Notes: generated from the letters alone by a model not told the origin. A stretch of 64,000 nucleotides of DNA from Fredinandcohnia onubensis (GCF_002734215.1 NZ_NSEB01000015.1:189833-253832); one strand, 5' to 3'; positions 44,846 to 53,392 are shown, numbered from the stretch's first letter. Translations and numbers: made by a program.

Positions 44846-45619
44846 TTAGAGAAGTTCGCTTTCGATTCCTTGTTTACAGGCAAGGACGTTTTGGATGATT
44901 TGATCGATAAATTCATTGGTGATTCGGTATTTTGGAACACTTACGCTAAAGGCGCCATGGTTTTTTCCATCAACTGTAATACTAGCCCCGACACAAAAGA
45001 TATCTGCCTCATGTTCTTCATTATCAAAGGAGAATCCTCTTTTTCGTATTTCATTGATTTCCTTCATAAAGTCTTCTTTTGTTGTAATCGTATTTTGAGT
45101 TTTCTTTTCTAAAGTATGGTTGTTTAAATACTCCTCTATTAGATGGTCAGATTGATCAGCTAAGATAGATTTTCCCATTGCCGAGCAGTAGAGTGGGATT
45201 GCTTTACCGACACGTGAGTATAAAGAGACCGGGTTGAAACTCTCTAGTTTCGTTATATAGACTATACTAGATCGTTCAAGTATACCGAGGTGCACGGTCT
45301 CGGTTGTTTGATTTCTAAGTTTCTCTAAATAAGGCTGTGCGATATCTTTGATTTCGTTTTGATTTAGTGCCCTGTTGGCGTATTTAATAATGGCCATCCC
45401 AAGACGGAACTTTTTAGTTTCTTCGTCCTTTTGTACATATCCAATTAATTGGAGTGTATCTAAGATTTTTAAAGCGGTCGAACTTGTTAATTCAGTTTCT
45501 TTTGCTATTTGTTGGAGACTTTGTGGTTTATCGACAGAAGACAGGTATTTTAGTATATTATCTGCTTTTAACAAGACGGTACCATATGGTTGCTTCTTTT
45601 CGGGTGTCAAGGTAATCAC
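44846..45619 (-). CDS. kdgR: IclR-family regulator, KdgR-like
   Basis: 257 residues: N-terminal winged helix (ADNILKYLSSVDKPQSLQQIAKETELTSSTALKILDTLQLIGYVQK) and C-terminal IclR effector domain (TVHLGILERSSIVYITKLES; GKAIPLYCSAMGKSILA; RGFSFDNEEHEADIFCVGASITV). Divergent from kdgA-kdgK-kduI-kduD, so probably represses that operon and responds to 2-keto-3-deoxygluconate. The GTG start (45619) has no good RBS but overlaps the stop of a short upstream frame, so it may depend on translational coupling. Confidence 0.85.
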   Translation of the reverse strand: MITLTPEKKQPYGTVLLKADNILKYLSSVDKPQSLQQIAKETELTSSTALKILDTLQLIGYVQKDEETKKFRLGMAIIKYANRALNQNEIKDIAQPYLEKLRNQTTETVHLGILERSSIVYITKLESFNPVSLYSRVGKAIPLYCSAMGKSILADQSDHLIEEYLNNHTLEKKTQNTITTKEDFMKEINEIRKRGFSFDNEEHEADIFCVGASITVDGKNHGAFSVSVPKYRITNEFIDQIIQNVLACKQGIESELL

Positions 45620-45843
45620 TCACTTTTTAAAGGTTGTTCAAAAAGTGCGGTGAATATGATACTTCGAATTTCTTCGTTTGCTTGCTTCTGGAGTTCCTCA
45701 CGTATTAACTGCATACGCTCCGGTACTCGGGAGCTCGCGCCGCCTCGAAGTTTCGATGCACAGGACGTGCTAGTGTCGACAATGCCACAGGAAGTGGCGT
45801 CTTTGTCGACGCGGTCCTCTTCATCCGCCTTTTTGAATCTCAA
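45616..45843 (-). CDS. Short hypothetical frame ahead of kdgR, containing a hairpin element
   Basis: 75 codons from TTG 45843, or 32 from ATG 45714 (MQLIREELQKQANEEIRSII...). The first half reads through the AGGA-loop hairpin element and is compositionally odd (Cys/Ser/Gly-rich); the second half looks like a charged helix. Its TGA overlaps the kdgR GTG start. It may be a leader peptide, a remnant or chance; I see no recognisable family. Confidence 0.35.
   Translation of the reverse strand: MRFKKADEEDRVDKDATSCGIVDTSTSCASKLRGGASSRVPERMQLIREELQKQANEEIRSIIFTALFEQPLKSE
45752..45812. repeat. AGGA-loop double-hairpin element, copy 1
   Basis: GC-rich patch in AT-rich DNA. Hairpin GCAC-AGGAC-GTGC (45758-45770) and hairpin GCCAC-AGGAA-GTGGC (45784-45798); the second is enclosed by GTCGAC at 45775-45780 and 45805-45810. 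The element leaves an open frame on the minus strand. Confidence 0.75.
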
Positions 45844-45879
45844 TTATTGTTAAATTTCTAAAAAGATTCAATCTATTGG

Positions 45880-45908
45880 TTGAAATCCCTTTCACTATTA
45901 TATATAAT
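45880..45908 (+). promoter_or_regulatory. Promoter of the kdg-kdu operon
   Basis: TTGAAA (45880-45885), 17-bp spacer, TATAAT (45903-45908): near-consensus sigma-A promoter about 75 bp before kdgA. Confidence 0.8.
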
Positions 45909-45939
45909 TACCTTGTAAGTTTCCATATAATAAAATAAA

Positions 45940-45954
45940 TTTCCAAATAGGAAA
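45940..45954. promoter_or_regulatory. Probable KdgR operator
   Basis: Palindrome TTTCC-AAATA-GGAAA just downstream of the expected transcription start; a further half site TTTCC lies at 45920-45924. Position fits repression by the divergent IclR-type regulator. Confidence 0.6.
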
Positions 45955-45980
45955 TAGTCTAAGAGATTTTGGAGGCAACT

Positions 45981-46625
45981 ATGAAAAAAATAAATGTACT
46001 CTCAAAAATCGCAGATTGCGGCGTTGTCGCAGTTGTTCGAGCAGACACAAAAGAAGAAGCGGTTAAAATCTCAGAAAGCTGTGTAGAGGGTGGGATCATC
46101 GGAATCGAGGTGACCTTTACAGTTGACGGTGCTGACGAGGTTATTAAAGAACTAGCTTCCATCTACAAAAATAGTGAAGTTGTGATTGGTGCTGGAACAG
46201 TACTTGATTCAACAACTGCACGAATTGCAATCTTAGCAGGAGCCCAATTCGTTGTAAGCCCAAGTTTTGATGAAGAAACTGCTAAACTATGTAACTTGTA
46301 TCAAATTCCGTATATGCCAGGCTGCATGACTATTACTGAAATGAAGCGTGCACTTGAATCCGGTGCTGACATTATTAAACTCTTCCCAGGGAATGCTTTT
46401 GGTCCGGATTTTGTGAAAGCGGTTAAGGCTCCATTACCACAGGTAAATATCATGCCGACAGGTGGAGTAAGTCTAGATAACATTGATCAATGGATTAATA
46501 ATGGATGTGTAGCTGTTGGTGTAGGTGGGAATTTGGTTGCCCCTGCAAAAACAGGTGATTACGCAAAAATAACTGAATACGCAGCGCAGTATGTTGCGAA
46601 AGTAAGAGAAGCAAGAGGGGAATAA
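45981..46625 (+). CDS. kdgA: KDPG/KHG aldolase
   Basis: Cleaves 2-keto-3-deoxy-6-phosphogluconate to pyruvate and glyceraldehyde-3-phosphate; 214 residues, the usual class I aldolase size. Motifs: VVAVVRADTKEEAVKISESCVEGGIIGIEVTFTV (catalytic Glu), VVIGAGTVLD, Schiff-base Lys in GADIIKLFPGNAFG (about 132), MPTGGVSLDNI. ATG 45981 follows GGAGG; a TTG at 45969 is not needed. First gene of the operon; kdgK starts 3 bp after its stop. Confidence 0.94.
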   Translation: MKKINVLSKIADCGVVAVVRADTKEEAVKISESCVEGGIIGIEVTFTVDGADEVIKELASIYKNSEVVIGAGTVLDSTTARIAILAGAQFVVSPSFDEETAKLCNLYQIPYMPGCMTITEMKRALESGADIIKLFPGNAFGPDFVKAVKAPLPQVNIMPTGGVSLDNIDQWINNGCVAVGVGGNLVAPAKTGDYAKITEYAAQYVAKVREARGE

Positions 46626-46628
46626 GCG

Positions 46629-47645
46629 ATGAAAAAGAAGATTGTTGCATTTGGTGAACCCTTACTACGCTTATCAACTCACTTGGGTGAACGGCTTTTT
46701 CAAACCGATCAGCTGACTATGCATTATGGTGGAGCGGAAGCAAATGTAAGTGCAGCCCTTTCACGTTTTGGCTATGATGTCTATTTTGTTGGTAAAGTAC
46801 CAAACAATCCACTTGGTCAAGCATATGAGCGACATTTGCATTCATTCGGTGTTCATACCGATTATCTTTTAATAGGTGGAGAGCGCCTAGGTACATATTA
46901 CTTGGAAACCGGAGTAGGTGAAAGAAGTGCACAAGTTACCTATGACCGAAAAGCTTCTAGCTTTGCACAGCTTTCAACGGATGAAATAAATTTTGAAGAA
47001 ATCTTACAAGGTGCCGATCTTTTCCATGTATCAGGTATCACACCAGCCTTATCGCGAGACTTACAGGAGCTAACCTTACAAGGCTTAAAAGTGGCAAAAG
47101 AATTAGGAGTCACTACAAGCTTTGATTTTAATTACCGAGCAAAATTATGGAGTCTTGAAGAAGCTTCACGTGGAATCCAACCATTTTTACCATATGTAGA
47201 CATATGTTCTTGTGGAGAATTGGATGCGCTTAACTTATTAGGTATTGAAGAAGCAGATCAACATTTGGATCACTCTGGGAAACTATCTTTTTATTATAAA
47301 AAGATAACGGAAAAGTATCCGAATATGAAATACTTATTTTCTACTTTTAGAGAAGTAATTTCAGCTTCACATAATACATTGCAAGGAAATTTCTTTGTAA
47401 ACGGGGAGTTGTACCAATCAAGGGTGCATAACATCGACCAAATCGTAGACCGAGTTGGAGGCGGAGATGCCTTCGCTTCAGGTATTATATTTGGAATTTT
47501 AGAAGGAAATGACCCTCAGCAAATTGTGAGTTTTGGAACTGCAGCTTCAGCACTAAAGCACACTGTACATGGAGATTGCAATGTCTTTTCGGAAGAGGAT
47601 ATCACAGCTTTTGCTGAAAATGCCTCAGGAAAAATTGTCCGATAA
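46629..47645 (+). CDS. kdgK: 2-keto-3-deoxygluconate kinase
   Basis: PfkB-family (ribokinase) sugar kinase of 338 residues that phosphorylates 2-keto-3-deoxygluconate to KDPG for the aldolase encoded upstream. FGEPLLRLSTHLGERLFQT at the N-terminus, GGAEANVSAALSRFGYDVYFVGKVPNNPLG, DFNYRAKLW, and the catalytic RVGGGDAFASGIIFG (Asp base about 279). Tight spacing with kdgA. Confidence 0.93.
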   Translation: MKKKIVAFGEPLLRLSTHLGERLFQTDQLTMHYGGAEANVSAALSRFGYDVYFVGKVPNNPLGQAYERHLHSFGVHTDYLLIGGERLGTYYLETGVGERSAQVTYDRKASSFAQLSTDEINFEEILQGADLFHVSGITPALSRDLQELTLQGLKVAKELGVTTSFDFNYRAKLWSLEEASRGIQPFLPYVDICSCGELDALNLLGIEEADQHLDHSGKLSFYYKKITEKYPNMKYLFSTFREVISASHNTLQGNFFVNGELYQSRVHNIDQIVDRVGGGDAFASGIIFGILEGNDPQQIVSFGTAASALKHTVHGDCNVFSEEDITAFAENASGKIVR

Positions 47646-47687
47646 GATATTCAAATATATAAATATTACTTTTAGGAGGAATATGAA

Positions 47688-48530
47688 ATGGAAACAAAAA
47701 TGGAAACACGTTATGCAAATCACCCAGAGGAAATCAAAAGATTTAATACTGATGAGTTAAGAAAACAATTTTTGGTGGAAACCATTTTCGAGCCTGGAGA
47801 AGTAAAGTTAACATATACACATAATGACCGTATGATCTTTGGTGGAGTAACTCCTACCGACAAAGAATTAACAATAACACTTAATAAAGAATTAGGAGTA
47901 GAGTATTTCTTAGAGCGCCGTGAATTAGGAATTATTAACATCGGTGGCGAGGGAATGGTTATTCTTGATGGTGAAGAATACAACATGGTTCGTCAAGATG
48001 GATTATATGTAGGTAAAGGAACGAAGGAAGTTTTATTCACTTCTAAGGATCCTAATAATCCAGCGAAGTTTTATATCAATTCAGCACCAGCACATCACAA
48101 ATATCCAACTGTGAAAATCGATATTAATGAAATTAAACCATTCGAAACAGGCGAGCCTGGAACACTGAACGAACGTAAAATCTATCAATACGTACATCCA
48201 AATGTATGTGAAAGTAACCAACTTCAAATGGGTCTAACTATGCTTGCTCCAGGAAGCGTTTGGAACACAATGCCATGTCATACACATGAGCGTAGAATGG
48301 AAGTTTACCTATACTTTGATATGGAGCCGGAAACTCGTGTATTCCACTTCATGGGTCAACCAAGTGAAACAAGACATCTTGTTATGAAAAACGAACAGTG
48401 TGCAATTTCACCAAGCTGGTCTATTCATACTGGAACTGCAACAAGCAACTATACATTCATCTGGGGTATGTGTGGAGAAAACATCACGTACACTGACATG
48501 GATGTTGTAGCTATGGAAGACTTACGATAA
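47688..48530 (+). CDS. kduI: 5-keto-4-deoxyuronate isomerase
   Basis: Interconverts 5-keto-4-deoxyuronate and 2,5-diketo-3-deoxygluconate in breakdown of unsaturated uronates from pectin or glycosaminoglycans; 280 residues, normal length. Double-cupin protein with zinc-ligand motif PCHTHERRMEVYLYFDME (about 198-215) and a last His in SWSIHTGTATSNYTFIWGM. RBS AGGAGG. Followed by kduD after 20 bp. Confidence 0.95.
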   Translation: METKMETRYANHPEEIKRFNTDELRKQFLVETIFEPGEVKLTYTHNDRMIFGGVTPTDKELTITLNKELGVEYFLERRELGIINIGGEGMVILDGEEYNMVRQDGLYVGKGTKEVLFTSKDPNNPAKFYINSAPAHHKYPTVKIDINEIKPFETGEPGTLNERKIYQYVHPNVCESNQLQMGLTMLAPGSVWNTMPCHTHERRMEVYLYFDMEPETRVFHFMGQPSETRHLVMKNEQCAISPSWSIHTGTATSNYTFIWGMCGENITYTDMDVVAMEDLR

Positions 48531-48550
48531 GGAATTGGAGGACTTTTAAA

Positions 48551-49333
48551 ATGACAACACAATTGTCTGATTTCTCACTAGACTTTTTCTCATTGACAGG
48601 GAAGGTTGCAATCGTGACTGGTGGTGCTACTGGACTAGGTCAAGGCTTTGCAGTTGCATTAGCAAAAGCTGGAGCAGACCTTTTCATTACGACACATGGC
48701 ACTAGTTGGGACGAAACTAGAGAATTAATCGAAAAAGAAGGTCGCCGTGTCGAATTTTTCCAAACGGATTTATCCAAACGTGAAAATGCGAAAGCAGTAG
48801 TTTCGGAATGTGTAAAAGCATTTGGAAAAGTTGATATTTTAGTAAACAATGCTGGTACAATTCGTCGTTCTCCAATCCTAGAATATAAGGAAGAGGACTG
48901 GGATGCTGTTATTGACCTGAACTTAAATTCTCTATACTTCTTAAGCCAAGAGGCTGCAAAAGTAATGGTAGAGCAAAAGAGCGGAAAAATCATTAACGTT
49001 GCATCTATGCTATCATACCAAGGTGGAAAATTTGTTCCTCCTTATACAGCAAGTAAACACGCTGTTCATGGACTTACAAAGTCATTTGCAAACGAACTTG
49101 CTGAATATGGAATTCAAACAAATGCCATTGCACCTGGATATGTAGCAACAAACAACACGACACAAATCCGTGCAGATGAAAAACGTAATGCAGAAATCTT
49201 ATCACGTATTCCTGCAGCGCGCTGGGCAACTCCTGCTGACCTAATGGGAACAGTCGTCTTTCTAGCAAGCAATGCATCTAATTACGTAAACGGCCACACA
49301 CTAGCAGTTGACGGTGGCTGGCTAGCACGATAA
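48551..49333 (+). CDS. kduD: 2-deoxy-D-gluconate 3-dehydrogenase/KduD
   Basis: SDR-family reductase of 260 residues that converts 2,5-diketo-3-deoxygluconate to 2-keto-3-deoxygluconate. TGGATGLGQG nucleotide motif (about 24-33), NNAGTIRRSP, catalytic Ser in VASMLSYQGG, YxxxK in YTASKHAVHG (about 160-169) and a C-terminal VNGHTLAVDGGW. Last gene of the operon; its product feeds KdgK. Confidence 0.95.
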   Translation: MTTQLSDFSLDFFSLTGKVAIVTGGATGLGQGFAVALAKAGADLFITTHGTSWDETRELIEKEGRRVEFFQTDLSKRENAKAVVSECVKAFGKVDILVNNAGTIRRSPILEYKEEDWDAVIDLNLNSLYFLSQEAAKVMVEQKSGKIINVASMLSYQGGKFVPPYTASKHAVHGLTKSFANELAEYGIQTNAIAPGYVATNNTTQIRADEKRNAEILSRIPAARWATPADLMGTVVFLASNASNYVNGHTLAVDGGWLAR

Positions 49334-49342
49334 AAACAAACC

Positions 49343-49378
49343 AAAGCTGAATCGCGTGATTGCGATTCAGCTTTTTTT
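49343..49378 (+). terminator. Terminator of the kdg-kdu operon
   Basis: AAAGCTGAATCGC / GCGATTCAGCTTT with 6-nt loop and T7. Confidence 0.94.
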
Positions 49379-49388
49379 ATGGGGCAGA

Positions 49389-49407
49389 GGGACAAGTCCC
49401 TCGTCCC
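49389..49407. repeat. GGGACAAGTCCC...GTCCC element
   Basis: Short member of the dispersed GGGAC/GTCCC family, between the kduD terminator and the yhbD promoter region. Confidence 0.6.
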
Positions 49408-49444
49408 AAAAGGGATTTTATGTATAATATTTCTTGATTAACGT

Positions 49445-49466
49445 AACAGTGTTATGTTACACTGTT
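49445..49466. promoter_or_regulatory. Dyad upstream of yhbD
   Basis: Perfect inverted repeat AACAGTGT-TATGTT-ACACTGTT, 24 bp before the yhbD start, downstream of a TATAAT (49423-49428). The adjacent gene has a MerR-like HTH, so autoregulation is plausible. Confidence 0.55.
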
Positions 49467-49489
49467 TTGTAGAAAGGAGCCGTTTAGAA

Positions 49490-50137
49490 ATGAGTGAAGA
49501 ATTATTATCGAAAAAGGAATTACTTGAAGTAACGGGCATTTCGTATGGGCAGCTCTATAGATGGAAGCGAAAAGACTTGATACCTGAGGAGTGGTTTATC
49601 CGAAAATCCACCTTTACAGGGCAAGAAACCTTTTTCCCAAAAGAAAGGATCCTCGAGCGAATTGATAAGATTCAAAAAATGAAGGAAAACCTATCTCTCG
49701 ATGAATTGGCAGAAATGTTCTCTCCAAGTGTTGGTGAATTGAACCTTAGTAAAAAGGAATTGGTCAATAGAGGTCTCGCTTCTGAAACAACAATTAATCT
49801 CTACCTAGAACACAGCAAGGAAAGCCCTGAACCTTTTCATTTTGAAGGAATATTGGTCGTTTACATCGTTGAAAAGCTTCTCCAATCTGGTGACATTAGT
49901 CTTGATGAAGCAAAAATGTGTATCCAAGTTTCAAACGATTACTTTGCAAAAGAAAAGCAAAGCTATGGTGAATTAATTATCGCTCGCAAACTCGGTGTTT
50001 CAACATGTTTAATTGTCCCAAGTACCACAGATTTGGTTATTGAACAAGGAACGAAGCTAATCGTGAATCTCGGATTTGCAAATGAAATTGAAGAACTGCG
50101 AACAAAATTACTATTAATGGAGGTTAAAGTATGGTAA
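49490..50137 (+). CDS. yhbD: YhbD-like MerR-type HTH protein
   Basis: 215 residues. The N-terminus LLSKKELLEVTGISYGQLYRWKRKDLIPEEWF and TFFPKERILERIDKI resembles a MerR-like DNA-binding domain; the rest is a helical domain of unknown function (YhbD/DUF4004-like). ATG 49490 has AAAGGAG upstream; the longer frame from 49454 has none. It overlaps the bactofilin gene by 7 bp. In B. subtilis yhbD precedes the bactofilin genes yhbE-yhbF, so it is probably their regulator or partner. Confidence 0.82.
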   Translation: MSEELLSKKELLEVTGISYGQLYRWKRKDLIPEEWFIRKSTFTGQETFFPKERILERIDKIQKMKENLSLDELAEMFSPSVGELNLSKKELVNRGLASETTINLYLEHSKESPEPFHFEGILVVYIVEKLLQSGDISLDEAKMCIQVSNDYFAKEKQSYGELIIARKLGVSTCLIVPSTTDLVIEQGTKLIVNLGFANEIEELRTKLLLMEVKVW

Positions 50138-50856
50138 ACGTAGAAAATAAGGGGAATTTAGTGATTAACGGAATGGGTTCATCCGGCGGTGGCACCTTTA
50201 ATAAAGTATTAATTAACGGAAAAGGTACTGTACAAGGAGACGTGGATTGTGATGATTTTTCAATAAATGGTACTGGCAATGTGACTGGGAATATTAAAGG
50301 AAAACATGGGAAAATCAATGGAAGTGGAGTCATTGAAGGATCCATTGAATTTGATCGTTTTACAATAGATGGTACTGGTAGCATTCGTGGCAATGTAAAA
50401 GTGAATAAAATGACAATCTCCGGTAAAGGAAAAATCGGGGGCAGTTTAAAAGGAGAAGAAATAAAAATTAGAGGTAATGCAACAATAGAAGAGGATTGTG
50501 AGGCCGAAGCATTCAAGGGAGAAGGTGGTTTCGCAATCGGAGGGTTATTAAATGCAGATGTAATCGATATCTCGATTGCTGGTGAATGCCGGGCAAAAGA
50601 GATCGGTGGTCAAACCATCAAGGTTAAGAAAGGCATATTTGGCTTCCTTAATAATCTTTTTAAATCGGTCTACCCAGTATCCTTGAAAACAGAAATAATC
50701 GAGGCAGATGAAATTGAAATTGAATATACAACTGCAAAAATGGTCAGAGGGAAAAATATCAATATCGGTCCAAACTGTGATATTGACGTTGTTGAATACA
50801 CAGGAACGTTCTCACAAGACCCATCTGCAAAAGTAAAAGAGGCAAGAAAGATTTGA
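50131..50856 (+). CDS. Bactofilin-family polymer-forming protein
   Basis: 241 residues of short parallel beta-helix repeats (INGKGTVQGDVDCDDFSINGTGNVTGNIKGKHGKINGSG... about 25-120, continuing to about 160), then a tail with a second set (ADEIEIEYTTAKMVRGKNINIGPNCDIDVVEY). Bactofilins polymerise without nucleotide and scaffold envelope or flagellar functions. Only one bactofilin is present where B. subtilis has two (yhbE/yhbF); this one is longer, so it could combine both. RBS GGAGG inside yhbD. Confidence 0.85.
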   Translation: MVNVENKGNLVINGMGSSGGGTFNKVLINGKGTVQGDVDCDDFSINGTGNVTGNIKGKHGKINGSGVIEGSIEFDRFTIDGTGSIRGNVKVNKMTISGKGKIGGSLKGEEIKIRGNATIEEDCEAEAFKGEGGFAIGGLLNADVIDISIAGECRAKEIGGQTIKVKKGIFGFLNNLFKSVYPVSLKTEIIEADEIEIEYTTAKMVRGKNINIGPNCDIDVVEYTGTFSQDPSAKVKEARKI

Positions 50857-51049
50857 TAGAACAATGTTGTGTTTGGGGCGAAAGCCAAGACCCATCGTCC
50901 CAAAACATAACCGTTCGACTTGTCCCCAACTCATCCACTCAAATACAATTCCAATCCCCCGAACCAAGTTGTTTTTGCACTTTACCCAAAAGATAGTTAG
51001 AATAAACAATAGTCAAATAAAGTGAACTTGATAAGGAAGGTACATAACA

Positions 51050-52240
51050 ATGTCAAAATGGTCTCAATTAGAAGAAATGAAACCTTTTATACAGAAAAAC
51101 TGGCAAGAGTCAGGTTTTGAAGCACCAACAGCCATACAAGAAATGGCCATCCCTGCAATAGTAGAGGGAAAAGATGTGATTTGCGAATCCCCGACTGGAA
51201 CGGGAAAAACACTATCTTACTTACTTCCAGCGATACAAAAGCTCGATGAAACAAAGAACGGTATCCAAATTGTTGTACTCGCTCCATCACGTGAGCTTGT
51301 CATGCAGATTTCAGATGAAGTAAAAAAGTGGACGCAAGGCACAAACATCGTAAGTGCGTCATTCATAGGCGGTGCAAACATTAAAAAGCAAGTCGAGAAG
51401 CTGAAAGAACGCCCACAAATTGTGATTGGAACGACAGGACGTATTATGGAACTCATCAAAATGAAAAAAATGAAAATGCATGAGGTTACAACGGTAATCG
51501 TCGATGAGGCGGACCAGCTCGTTTCAAATGAACATCTTTCGAATATTCAAAGCATTATCAAATCAACATTACGTGATCGACAAATTCTCTTCTTCTCAGC
51601 AACCATTTCTGAGCAAACGGAAAAAGTTGCGAAGTCCTTGATGAACAATGCCGAAATCATTCGAGTTCAACAAACGATCAATCAGGAGAACACCACTCAC
51701 ATTTATTTTCTATGCGAGCAGCGGGATAAAATTGATGTGTTACGAAAAATTATGTACACAGAGCCGGACAAGGCCATTGCTTTTATAAAAAGCCTCGATA
51801 AGGTAGAAGAAATTGAAGCGAAGTTAACCTATAACCATATTGATGTCGCGGTTCTTGCTGGAGAAGCAAAAAAACAAGAACGACAACAATCGTTGAAAAA
51901 TTTCCGGGCGGGAAAAATCCCTCTATTGTTAACAACAGACGTGGCGGCAAGAGGGCTAGATATTCAAGATGTCACCTATGTCATTCATTTTGACTTTCCG
52001 AAAACAACCAGTCAATATGTCCACCGTTCGGGACGTACAGGACGAATGGGGAAAAAGGGTGTTGTCATTTCGATCGTAAATGCACGTGAAGAAAGCTTCC
52101 TGAAAAAAATGGGGCATGAACTAGGAATTTCGTTCACTAAGAAGGACTTTTACAAGGGAGAAATTGTAGACGCGCAGGAAAAGAAAACCCCAACACCCCA
52201 AAAAAGAAAACCAACGTCACATAAGAAAACGAAACGATAA
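51050..52240 (+). CDS. DEAD-box RNA helicase (YfmL/CshD-like)
   Basis: ATP-dependent RNA helicase of 396 residues with all core motifs: Q-motif GFEAPTAIQEMAIPAI, I SPTGTGKT, Ia PSRE, TGR, II DEAD (VDEADQL), III SAT, V TTDVAARGLDI and VI HRSGRTGRMGKKG. A short basic tail (TPQKRKPTSHKKTKR) may bind RNA. Likely roles are ribosome assembly or cold adaptation. Monocistronic with terminator. The 193-bp gap before it holds a weak GGGAC/GTCCC-like stretch (50877-50926). Confidence 0.92.
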   Translation: MSKWSQLEEMKPFIQKNWQESGFEAPTAIQEMAIPAIVEGKDVICESPTGTGKTLSYLLPAIQKLDETKNGIQIVVLAPSRELVMQISDEVKKWTQGTNIVSASFIGGANIKKQVEKLKERPQIVIGTTGRIMELIKMKKMKMHEVTTVIVDEADQLVSNEHLSNIQSIIKSTLRDRQILFFSATISEQTEKVAKSLMNNAEIIRVQQTINQENTTHIYFLCEQRDKIDVLRKIMYTEPDKAIAFIKSLDKVEEIEAKLTYNHIDVAVLAGEAKKQERQQSLKNFRAGKIPLLLTTDVAARGLDIQDVTYVIHFDFPKTTSQYVHRSGRTGRMGKKGVVISIVNAREESFLKKMGHELGISFTKKDFYKGEIVDAQEKKTPTPQKRKPTSHKKTKR

Positions 52241-52242
52241 TC

Positions 52243-52271
52243 GGACGAACAGCACCAGTTCGTCCTTTTTT
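52243..52271 (+). terminator. Terminator of the helicase gene
   Basis: GGACGAAC / GTTCGTCC hairpin with 7-nt loop and T6. Confidence 0.9.
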
Positions 52272-52274
52272 AAA

Positions 52275-52323
52275 TTGGTAAAAAAGAAGAAGTACTTTTA
52301 TAATAGAGATGATAACGTTTACG
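52275..52323 (+). promoter_or_regulatory. Promoter and operator of the oxidoreductase gene
   Basis: TTGGTA (52275-52280), 18-bp spacer, TATAAT (52299-52304); immediately downstream TGATAACGTTTACG (52310-52323), a LacI/CcpA-like half-palindrome that recurs upstream of the TRAP genes. Confidence 0.65.
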
Positions 52324-52340
52324 GGGATGGGGGAATTGTC

Positions 52341-53366
52341 ATGTCAAAAACCATAAAAATTGGAGTAGTCGGCTCAGGTAGCATTGCGAATACACATATC
52401 AAAAGCATTCAAGAAGTAAACAATGCTGAACTTGTTGCCATATACTCGCGCAATAAAGAAACGGTTCAAAATCTAGCAGATACATATACTTTAAAAGCCT
52501 ACACAGACTACCAGGAATTCTTAACAAATGCAGGAATCGATATGGTTGTCATCGTTACACCAAGTGGTACTCACGCTCAACTAGGGATTGATGCTGCAAA
52601 AGCGGGGAAGCATGTCGTTGTAGAAAAACCAATTGATATTACAATAGAGAAAACGAATAAACTCATTGAAGCATGTAAAGAAGCAAATGTTACATTAAGT
52701 TGTATTTTCCAACATCGTTTTGACGAGGCCGTTCAAGATGTTAAAAAAGTATTAAATGAAGGCGAGTTTGGGCAATTAAATTTTGGAGCTGCTCGAACAA
52801 CTATTTATCGATCTCAGGAATATTATGATAGCGGTGCATGGCGTGGAACGTGGGAGTTGGACGGTGGTGGCGCATTAATCAATCAGTCAATCCATTATAT
52901 TGATCTTCTTCTTTATCTAATGGGTCCAGTTGATGAGGTTTATGCATATACAGCTACACGCGCTCATGAGCGCATTGAGGTGGAAGATATCGGTGTTGCA
53001 ACAGTTAAATTTAAATCAGGTGCACTTGGGCTAATTGAAGGAAATACGACTGCCTTTCCTGGTTTTTCAACAACACTTGATATCTTCGGCACAAACGGAA
53101 GTGTCATCATCGAGAATGACCATATTAAAGAGTGGAAATTCAAGAGTGGTTTGGAATACGAGAACAAACAAAACAATATAGAAAATGACATGTCATCTAA
53201 TGTCTTAAAAACAAACACATCTTTCGTTAAACAATACACAGACATTGTACAAGCGCTCGTAGAAAATCGTAAACCATTAGTGACTGGTGAAGAGGCCAGA
53301 AAACCGCTTGAATTAATAATGGCTATTTACCAATCAGCAAAAGAAGGAAGACCTGTAAAACTATAA
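52341..53366 (+). CDS. Gfo/Idh/MocA-family oxidoreductase
   Basis: NAD(P)-dependent sugar or sugar-acid dehydrogenase of 341 residues. GVVGSGSIANTHIKSIQ nucleotide motif, VVVEKPIDI (EKP, catalytic Lys about 95), and DGGGALINQSIHYIDLLLYLMG with the conserved Asp/His. ATG 52341 has GGGGG 8 nt upstream; an upstream TTG-like frame extension is rejected. Lies amid hexuronate genes and shares an operator-like motif with the TRAP genes, so it may oxidise a uronate or related sugar; substrate not determined. Confidence 0.88.
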   Translation: MSKTIKIGVVGSGSIANTHIKSIQEVNNAELVAIYSRNKETVQNLADTYTLKAYTDYQEFLTNAGIDMVVIVTPSGTHAQLGIDAAKAGKHVVVEKPIDITIEKTNKLIEACKEANVTLSCIFQHRFDEAVQDVKKVLNEGEFGQLNFGAARTTIYRSQEYYDSGAWRGTWELDGGGALINQSIHYIDLLLYLMGPVDEVYAYTATRAHERIEVEDIGVATVKFKSGALGLIEGNTTAFPGFSTTLDIFGTNGSVIIENDHIKEWKFKSGLEYENKQNNIENDMSSNVLKTNTSFVKQYTDIVQALVENRKPLVTGEEARKPLELIMAIYQSAKEGRPVKL

Positions 53367-53392
53367 TCTTTTATAGATCAAAGACTAAGAAA

